DNA from: DQTL01 sp964396505
Lineage (GTDB): Bacteria > Bacteroidota > Bacteroidia > Flavobacteriales > Flavobacteriaceae
Direction: 5' to 3'
Assembly: GCA_964396505.1 (NCBI GenBank)
Contig: CAYNFJ010000072.1
Location: 1 to 11,231, forward strand
Length of the DNA stretch: 11,231 nucleotides
Position numbers and translations under genes: made by a program. Below are positions 1 through 6,601 of the stretch, in pieces (the first letter of the stretch is position 1; the number at the start of each line of letters is the position of its first letter). The notes below the pieces were generated by a model, which worked only from the letters and a program-made list of their open reading frames with translations, was not told the DNA's origin and did not search any database.

Positions 1-153
1 TTTTTCCGGCATACTTTTATAACCCATCTCCCGGCTCAATTGTGCATTGAAAAAAATAACATCAGCCGATATCTGTTCCTGCTTCAGACGTTTCACAAAA
101 TCGGCCATCACAACAATCCCTCCCAAACCGGAGTCTGTAAACACTATTTTCAA
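1..153 (-). CDS. Aspartate/glutamate racemase family protein, N-terminal part (cut by window edge)
   Basis: The reverse strand encodes 51 residues, starting LKIVFTDSGLGG and running off the window. The DSGxGG motif, directly after the first beta strand, is the signature of the MurI/Asp-Glu racemase fold, and its Asp lies at the active site in glutamate racemases. About 27 residues later, VIFFNAQLSREMGYKS aligns with the family's second motif (usually D-[ST]-A-x-x-P-Y-G-x-K-S), but is divergent: Asn replaces the usual Asp, and MGYKS replaces PYGxKS. There is no in-frame ATG. I chose TTG at 153-151 because it gives MKIVFTDSG, the usual family start; TTG at 165-163 and GTG at 144-142 are alternatives. 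It starts 13 bases after the alpha-2-macroglobulin stop codon, so the two are probably one transcript. True MurI supplies D-glutamate for peptidoglycan; the divergence makes a paralogue of unknown substrate at least as likely. Confidence 0.72.
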   Translation of the reverse strand, partial: MKIVFTDSGLGGIVVMADFVKRLKQEQISADVIFFNAQLSREMGYKSMPEK

Positions 154-166
154 TTTACGCCCCAAA

Positions 167-3100
167 TCATTGACTTATTTTCAGCCTTATCCCTTGGCTA
201 TGACTGGTAAATTCCGGAGCATACATACATTGAATTGTAGTAATTCCATCAGAAAAATCTCCGGCATTATTGGCTCTTAAATCGTATTCAAAAACATAAA
301 CTCCCTTACGTAAATGGTCAAAGAAAAAATGAGTAGCAGCATCTTTAGTACTTTCATAATAGCCCAAACCATCTTGGTATTTATATTGTGATAATACATT
401 GATGGGTTCCAATCCACTGGCACGCATATCTTTCATATGTACAAAATCCATCGGTCTATCCACTTTCAATTCAATACGCACCCGAACCAAATCACCGACT
501 TTCACTGCGGTTTTATCATTTACTTCTGTCAGCATTTCACCGGTATCGGTATTTTTCTTTAAAAATAATTTTTTAGTAATTTGTAAAGGTGTTTTACTCC
601 AAGTAATTTTATCCAAATCTTCAAAATACTGCCAATATAAAGCACCCCAAGCTACACCTTTATTTTTTTTGGATAATGTAACTGTAGCTTGTTCCGGTGT
701 AATCTCACCACGATTCCAAGAAATCTTAAAATAGCCACTTCCCGCTTCGGGCTTTGTATCTTCAAAATCCATAGGATGAATAGTTTTACCACCTATATTT
801 ATTTGAACTAAATCTGAATTGTTTTGCCAATCTGTACCATAAGCCAAAAGGGCGTAAACCGCTTCACTAGTAGCTTTGGTCGTCTGCCAGCGGTTCGTCT
901 GTTTATTTTTCAACAACCATTTTTTAAGATTATCAATGGTCTGCATACTGGTTCCCAATTCACTAAAAGCTTCTATCATCAAGGCTTGTGTTTCAATAGG
1001 TGCCTGATACCAATACCATCCTGACGTATTGGATTTCCAATACATTCCCAATTCATCATTGGTAATACTGTTCTCTGCCAAACTTTTAATAACCGCACTA
1101 GCCACCGCCGGATTTTGGTTGCGATGCGCCACCAGTGCTATAAGTCCTTTTTGGTACAAAGCATAGCTTTGCCAATATTTATAAGATTGACGGGTATAAT
1201 AAGCAACTGCCTCTTTTAGCTCAAGGGACATGGATTTATCCGGAAAGAAAGAGCGCATATACAAGTATTGCAACTGAATATTTCCCAAATGATTGGATGC
1301 CAAATAATCATTTTTGGCTTTTTCTCCTTTTACTTTATCATCCGCTCTATCATATATCTTTTGTGCTTCTTTTAGTAGTTTTTGGTAATCGTCTACCAAC
1401 TCTTGATCCAGATAGGCAACTGCTTTGGCAAGCATTTTAGCGGTTGCCTTATCACGATGTATATCCACTCCCATCTTATCCAAATGAGCAAAACCGGTGA
1501 CAATATATTGTGTGATATACCGATTGGGATAACGACTGCCCTTGAACCAAGGAAAGCCTCCGTTTGGCATTTGCATTTTTATTAATTTATGCTGTGCCTT
1601 TTGCAATTCTTGCGTCATTTTATTCAAATCAAACAGAAGCGCTATCCGTTTTTTTTGTTCCGATTCACTCTGTGCCTCTCGTAACCAAGGAGTTTCTGCA
1701 ATTAACAAGGATTTTAATTCTTGATTTTTCTCGAGATTAGACAATAATGTTTTGGTATTTTTCCATTGACTAAACACCTTTTTAATACCGGGATTCCTAT
1801 TTACAATATGAGTAGCAATGGCATTGGCATAATAACGTGAAAAAGTTTGCTCTGCACATTCGTACGGATATTCCATCAAGTAGGGCAATGCCTGTACGGC
1901 ATACCAAACCGGATTGGAAGTTACCTCCAATGTCAATTTATGATGTGTCAAACTCTTACTATGAACATTCTTCAGTTTGTCCAATGTAAAGGTACAGGTT
2001 GAGTTTCCATTGACCCACATCGGCAAGGTCTCGGTAACTAACATTCTGTTGGTCAATACCGGAAGAATATTCTGTTCTCCATCAGAAAAATGACCCGATT
2101 GGGCGATGATTTTGTATTGGACAGCTTGTAAATTTTTGGGGATATTTATTTTCCAAGAGACCATCGTATTATCCGTTGCAGCTACTGTAAAAGGAATTTG
2201 AGCATCACCTTCAATCAGTTCAACTATTTCTTTGCCGGTTATTGCATCGGATAGCTGCAATACCGCCTTACCGGATTGAGATTTCGAGGTGAGATTACTG
2301 ATTTTTGCACGAATTAGAAGGGTATCTCCTTCCCGTAAAAACCGTGGCACATTGGGCGTTACCATCAATTCTTTTTGTGTCACGGCATACCGGTTTGTAT
2401 ATACGGTTTGAAAATCTGTGGTATGTCCCAGCAATTGCAATTTCCATTTGGTCAATGCTTCGGGCATTGTAAAAGTAAAATGAATGGCACCTTTTGCATC
2501 GGTATGTAACTGCGGATAGAAAAAAGCCGTTTCGTTGAAATGAGTACGAATATGTACTTTAGAACTATCAAAAGATGTTGCCGAATCTTCAGTTAATTCC
2601 GGTTTATTTTTAGGAGCATTTACAGGATCTGCTACTGCTTCTTCTTGAACGCTCATACCGGTGGCCTTGTTTGCCAACATTTTTTTGTTGTGCTTGGGTT
2701 TTATCTCTCTGGACATCATTACGGGCTGTATCATTTCATCATCATACATTACTTCTCCATAAAAACGACCTCCTCGGAGAGACAAGCCAAACCAATTGAA
2801 TCTATCAAAACTTATGGCATCCGGATAGGGTATATATCTAGAATTTCTTTGTGTACCCAACACACTTTGTATTCCAAAATTAGCCCCGGTATCGGTATAA
2901 TATCTACTGAAATATATACGAAGTTCAATATCGGATGGTTTGCGCCAGCGGTGCGGTTTAAATTGATCTAGAGAGGCATCGTACATGCTTGCCAGAAACT
3001 CGGCAGCTATCTTATCTCTTTGGAGTCCTTTGAGTTTAAAACTCCAGGTTTGATCACTGCCGGGTTCCAATTTATCTCTAAAGGTAAGGGTTTCTATTTC

Positions 3101-6100
3101 CAAGTCTTTTTGTTCCAATGGTACGTTAATAGGTAAAGTACCTGAATCAAAAGCATTGTAATTCACCCATTGATAATGGATTGCAAATCCGCCTAAATCC
3201 TTTTCTTTTACAGGAATTTCAAGATACTTAATCTCATCATTGAGCTGTACTGAAAATTGCTGTACGATCTGATTCTCTTTTTCAACAGAGATAAGTGCCC
3301 ATAAATCTTTAGAAGCAGACCCCACTTGCAAACAGATTGATTCGCCCGGTCTATAGGATATTTGGTCCTCTGACAGGGTGAACAATTGATTATCGGCTAC
3401 TTTATTTTCAGTACGATCGTATAGGTGTATTATTTGTTTATCGGTTACCGGCTGTCCGTATTTATCTTGTGTTTCCAACATAATTTGATACGCACCGGTC
3501 AACCATTTTTTATATAATTTTGTTTTTAACAATAGTGTGTTATCATCTGTTTTTTTTGTGGTAAAAGCTTCTTGATACACCCGTTCTCCTAATGCCCATT
3601 GCCGGCTATCACTCTCATCATCGTAGGCTTCGTGCGGAAATAATTTATGGAATTCTTCTTTTGCAAAACGCTTGTAATCCGGAGCTTTCCAAGGTCTGGG
3701 ACGCACAACGCGTTCCGGTGCTTGCAGTTTATATATGGTAAGCGTTCCTGAAACAGAAACCGGTTGGCCGTTCAAGTTATGTGTATGTATTTTAATCGCT
3801 TGTTCTTTTTCTTTTCTATTCCAATCACTTGCACAAATTATCTGTGCCTGTACACTGTGATAGCCTACATTAACCAATGTTTTGGCAGTATGTGTTTCTC
3901 CATTGATATCGGTTATATCTGCTATTATTTCGTAATGAAATATGGGTAAATCTTTTTTGTTGACCGATAAATCCGGCTGTGCGATAAAACGAATGGTGTA
4001 GTTTCCCTTCTTATCGGTTTGTGTGATTCCATGGGTTATTTCTTGTGGTTCCGAGCTAAAATTGGGTCTGTACCAATACCACCAACGGGGATATTGCACC
4101 TTGCGGTGTACTTTATAAACCACTTTGGCATCGGTAATGGCATTTCCGGCAAAGGCTGTTGCCACACCCTTTACTTGTACCGTATCGTTTATTTTATAGG
4201 AACCGGATACGGGTAAAAATTTAGTTTCAAATTTAGGCCGTTTGTATTCCTCTACCGATATAGACATACCGGCATTTATTTGATGCTTCAATCCGGATAT
4301 ATGGAGTGAATAAGCACCGGTTAATCCGGTATCCGGCAATACAAAAACGCCATGGACAGAACCGAATTCATTGGAAACTAAATCCAATTTTCCTACTTCT
4401 TGTCCATTGACATCCCGTAATTGAACTTGCATTTTTTCTTGAGCTAAGACCTCAGAAAAAGTACGCTTTCCTTTGGGCTTTCTCACTACAGCAATGGCTT
4501 TGAAATAAAGCGTTTGTCCGGGACGATAGATACTGCGGTCGGTAAAAATAAAAGCTTGGTAATAATCGGACGGTTTGGAACCATAAGGATAATATTTGTT
4601 CAAAGAATATTTTCCAAAAACAGCTTTTTGGTCTTTGTAAATAACGCTTACCGTTACATTGGAATAATAATCATTGTTAAGCAAAGATACTTGCCCGTTG
4701 GCATCGGTAGTTAAGGTTTTATTTATTTTTGCGGAATAGCGCCCTACTCCTATGTTAGATATATGCACTTGTGCATGTTGCAATGGTTCTCCTGTATTTC
4801 GATTGACTACTCGATAATAACGTCGTTTGGCAATATTGGATTCTACTAGAGAAATATCTGTAACTTGAAAAGTGGCAAATGCGAATATTTGAGCATCGGT
4901 TGCTTTATTTTTGGTAAAAATGAGATAGGTTCCTTGTGCTAGTTCAGGAAGTGTTAATTCAGTCGTGTGCAATTGATAATCATGTTCATTTGTAAGACCT
5001 TCATCCCATTCTTTTACAGTTTTTAATTTGGAAATAAAAGCTAATTTTTCTGAATCCTTGTACAAATTGTTTAATTGATCCCATTGTTTTTCGGACAGTT
5101 CCAGCACCTTGATATCCAAAGCATCCATATTTTTGTACTTGACCAACATACGGGATTTTGTAGCAACCGGCACATAATTTTCCAAAGTGAGATGTAAAGT
5201 AGATTGCTTTAAATTAGCGGCTAGAACTTGGCATTTTTGAGCACCTAAACTTTCAGGATGGCGCTGTATGGCTTTTTCACAAACTGCCAGAGCTTTGCTC
5301 AAATTCCATTGTACATCGGGATTTTTTTTAGAATTATATCTTTTTCCCGATTGCTCGTAGTACAATGCTATTTCATAATCATAGAGTGTGCTGATAGGTT
5401 TATCCTTATATAGATCTTTGGATTTTTGAAGTGTCTGAAAAGCCAAGAATGCTTTGTCTGGAAATGCCACATGTTGTTTTACAAATTGCAAACGTTCTAA
5501 ATCTACCACAACCAGTGCCTTGATATCTTGTTGTTGGTCATGAAAACGGATTAATTCTTGAAAGAGTTGCAAGGCGTGAAACTGTAGTGATAAGGAATCT
5601 TTTGTTTCTAATGATATCCTTGAAAAGTCACTTGCCGGAGCCAACAAATCTTTGTTTGTCAATTCAAATTTATAAGCCGGTTTGGTAAGATGCGTTTCAT
5701 CGGTTTTGTAAAAATCTAAGGCATTATGGGCTAAAAAATCAAATAATGTAGGACGGTATTTTTGGGAATTTTCTTGCGTGATCAACAATTCATCAATACT
5801 AGATAGAGGCGTATTTTTTGCTAACAATGCGTTTTGTAATGAGTTTTGAAAATGGATATGAACTTCTTTAAATAGCGTTTGTAAATCCCACGTTCTAAAA
5901 TCGGTAGCATCTACTTTTTTATCAGTTTTGGTACGACTGTAAAATCGTCCTCTATTTTGTTGAAAATACTGCCAATACAGATTTGCCAAGACGTTTTCTA
6001 AAATGTTTTTTGCCGGAAACTGAGATTCGGCTATTTCTTTTTCAAACCGATGTATGACTTTGAGTTGGGCGTCTTCTTCCAACGTCAAGGTGTATTTAGA

Positions 6101-6310
6101 TTGATATAATAAACTCTTGATAATTTGAACGGAATTATTCTCTTTTTTAGCCATTTTATAAATCTTGGACACTTCACTATTGGCTGATTTAGGCAAATCT
6201 TGGGATTCAAATTGTTTCACTTTGACCCATAGTCGGGTGTAAAAATCATCTTGGTGCTGTGCGTGTATCATAGTGGAAAAAAATAAAAGTAATAAAGCAG
6301 CTTTTTTCAT
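167..6310 (-). CDS. Secreted bacterial alpha-2-macroglobulin with intact CAEQ thioester
   Basis: A 2047-residue giant protease-trap protein. Residues 1-17 form a signal peptide (MKKAALLLLFFSTMIHA, cut before Gln18). There is no lipobox Cys, so it is predicted soluble in the periplasm or exported, unlike lipoprotein members such as E. coli YfhM. Residues about 20-390 are a helical N-terminal extension. From about 390 onward come macroglobulin-like beta domains, including FTDRSIYRPGQ (about 590) and YRPGES (about 985). A charged, low-complexity stretch at about 1190-1255 could be the bait region. It is followed by the A2M domain (FYPQLHTDAKG, MPEALTKWKL, about 1258-1300). The thioester motif CAEQ has Cys1485 and Gln1488. 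The helical thioester domain follows (GGFPWFKG, ITQYIVTGFAHL, about 1580-1615), and the C-terminal beta domain ends at 2047. In this family, protease cleavage of the bait exposes the thioester, which binds the attacker covalently. The frame is unbroken, and no pbpC partner is seen at either end. Confidence 0.95.
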   Translation of the reverse strand: MKKAALLLLFFSTMIHAQHQDDFYTRLWVKVKQFESQDLPKSANSEVSKIYKMAKKENNSVQIIKSLLYQSKYTLTLEEDAQLKVIHRFEKEIAESQFPAKNILENVLANLYWQYFQQNRGRFYSRTKTDKKVDATDFRTWDLQTLFKEVHIHFQNSLQNALLAKNTPLSSIDELLITQENSQKYRPTLFDFLAHNALDFYKTDETHLTKPAYKFELTNKDLLAPASDFSRISLETKDSLSLQFHALQLFQELIRFHDQQQDIKALVVVDLERLQFVKQHVAFPDKAFLAFQTLQKSKDLYKDKPISTLYDYEIALYYEQSGKRYNSKKNPDVQWNLSKALAVCEKAIQRHPESLGAQKCQVLAANLKQSTLHLTLENYVPVATKSRMLVKYKNMDALDIKVLELSEKQWDQLNNLYKDSEKLAFISKLKTVKEWDEGLTNEHDYQLHTTELTLPELAQGTYLIFTKNKATDAQIFAFATFQVTDISLVESNIAKRRYYRVVNRNTGEPLQHAQVHISNIGVGRYSAKINKTLTTDANGQVSLLNNDYYSNVTVSVIYKDQKAVFGKYSLNKYYPYGSKPSDYYQAFIFTDRSIYRPGQTLYFKAIAVVRKPKGKRTFSEVLAQEKMQVQLRDVNGQEVGKLDLVSNEFGSVHGVFVLPDTGLTGAYSLHISGLKHQINAGMSISVEEYKRPKFETKFLPVSGSYKINDTVQVKGVATAFAGNAITDAKVVYKVHRKVQYPRWWYWYRPNFSSEPQEITHGITQTDKKGNYTIRFIAQPDLSVNKKDLPIFHYEIIADITDINGETHTAKTLVNVGYHSVQAQIICASDWNRKEKEQAIKIHTHNLNGQPVSVSGTLTIYKLQAPERVVRPRPWKAPDYKRFAKEEFHKLFPHEAYDDESDSRQWALGERVYQEAFTTKKTDDNTLLLKTKLYKKWLTGAYQIMLETQDKYGQPVTDKQIIHLYDRTENKVADNQLFTLSEDQISYRPGESICLQVGSASKDLWALISVEKENQIVQQFSVQLNDEIKYLEIPVKEKDLGGFAIHYQWVNYNAFDSGTLPINVPLEQKDLEIETLTFRDKLEPGSDQTWSFKLKGLQRDKIAAEFLASMYDASLDQFKPHRWRKPSDIELRIYFSRYYTDTGANFGIQSVLGTQRNSRYIPYPDAISFDRFNWFGLSLRGGRFYGEVMYDDEMIQPVMMSREIKPKHNKKMLANKATGMSVQEEAVADPVNAPKNKPELTEDSATSFDSSKVHIRTHFNETAFFYPQLHTDAKGAIHFTFTMPEALTKWKLQLLGHTTDFQTVYTNRYAVTQKELMVTPNVPRFLREGDTLLIRAKISNLTSKSQSGKAVLQLSDAITGKEIVELIEGDAQIPFTVAATDNTMVSWKINIPKNLQAVQYKIIAQSGHFSDGEQNILPVLTNRMLVTETLPMWVNGNSTCTFTLDKLKNVHSKSLTHHKLTLEVTSNPVWYAVQALPYLMEYPYECAEQTFSRYYANAIATHIVNRNPGIKKVFSQWKNTKTLLSNLEKNQELKSLLIAETPWLREAQSESEQKKRIALLFDLNKMTQELQKAQHKLIKMQMPNGGFPWFKGSRYPNRYITQYIVTGFAHLDKMGVDIHRDKATAKMLAKAVAYLDQELVDDYQKLLKEAQKIYDRADDKVKGEKAKNDYLASNHLGNIQLQYLYMRSFFPDKSMSLELKEAVAYYTRQSYKYWQSYALYQKGLIALVAHRNQNPAVASAVIKSLAENSITNDELGMYWKSNTSGWYWYQAPIETQALMIEAFSELGTSMQTIDNLKKWLLKNKQTNRWQTTKATSEAVYALLAYGTDWQNNSDLVQINIGGKTIHPMDFEDTKPEAGSGYFKISWNRGEITPEQATVTLSKKNKGVAWGALYWQYFEDLDKITWSKTPLQITKKLFLKKNTDTGEMLTEVNDKTAVKVGDLVRVRIELKVDRPMDFVHMKDMRASGLEPINVLSQYKYQDGLGYYESTKDAATHFFFDHLRKGVYVFEYDLRANNAGDFSDGITTIQCMYAPEFTSHSQGIRLKISQ

Positions 6311-6321
6311 CGGTATAAACT

Positions 6322-6397
6322 TAATACGGTTCTATTTACAAACTTACAATAATCATACCGTATTACTGCAATTAATTGAGTAAAAAACCGTAATTAC
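6322..6397. repeat. Operator-like cluster: 9-bp inverted repeat plus a third ACCGTA copy
   Basis: TAATACGGT at 6322-6330 and ACCGTATTA at 6357-6365 are a perfect 9-bp inverted repeat with 26 bases between the arms. The pair brackets the -7 element of the alpha-2-macroglobulin promoter. One arm lies between -33 and -7, the other just past the predicted start site. A third copy, ACCGTAATTAC at 6387-6397, repeats the second arm with one inserted base, exactly 30 bases further on. A 10-bp palindrome CAATTAATTG (6369-6378) overlaps the -33 element. Positioning across the promoter suggests a binding site; the adjacent AraC-type regulator is the natural candidate to bind, but that is inference. Confidence 0.45.
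6339..6371 (-). promoter_or_regulatory. Bacteroidota-type promoter of the alpha-2-macroglobulin gene
   Basis: Read on the minus strand, TAAGTTTG at 6346-6339 matches the -7 consensus TAnnTTTG exactly. A TTG at 6371-6369 sits 22 bases upstream of it, within the range usual for the -33 element in this phylum. Transcription would start near 6332, giving a 5' leader of roughly 20 bases before the ATG at 6310. The leader shows no clear Shine-Dalgarno sequence, which is normal for the group. This is a match to consensus only, without experimental support. Confidence 0.6.
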
Positions 6398-6571
6398 TTA
6401 GCGAACCGGTAAATCTCACTCGTAAAATCTTATAAACCATATCTCGTACGGATTGTGAAACCTTACGTTCGATAAAAATTTTCAATAATTCTCTTAGCAA
6501 ACATAAATTAGCGCACGCAATCTTGATATAAGAACATCCGGATTAAGAGATAGTCTGTCTATAAATTTTAC

Positions 6572-6579
6572 TATCTTTG
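6572..6579 (+). promoter_or_regulatory. Candidate -7 promoter element of the propeller/AraC regulator gene
   Basis: TATCTTTG matches the Bacteroidota -7 consensus TAnnTTTG exactly and lies 22 bases upstream of the ATG at 6602. Transcription would start about 6586, leaving a leader of roughly 16 bases. No TTG is present at the usual 17-23 base distance upstream, so the -33 element is poor. This might mean a weak promoter or one that needs an activator. Confidence 0.45.
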
Positions 6580-6601
6580 TCCACAAGCTACTGTGTGCAA
6601 A

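Noticed and set aside
47..280. Plus-strand 77-codon open frame at the left edge
   Set aside because: It runs antisense across the racemase start and the macroglobulin end, both of which have recognisable protein motifs.
399..4714. Several plus-strand open frames of 60-111 codons opposite the macroglobulin gene
   Set aside because: They lie wholly inside the 2047-residue gene on the other strand, show no family motifs or signal peptides, and their composition is that of antisense shadows.
6498..6505. Second minus-strand TAnnTTTG match (TATGTTTG) as macroglobulin promoter
   Set aside because: The nearest TTG is only 12 bases upstream and the leader would be about 180 bases. The match at 6346-6339 has correct spacing and a short leader.
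6593..6601. GTG start for the regulator
   Set aside because: It adds only Met-Cys-Lys before MKFYQ. The ATG at 6602 gives a standard signal peptide, and an early Cys here is not in a lipobox.
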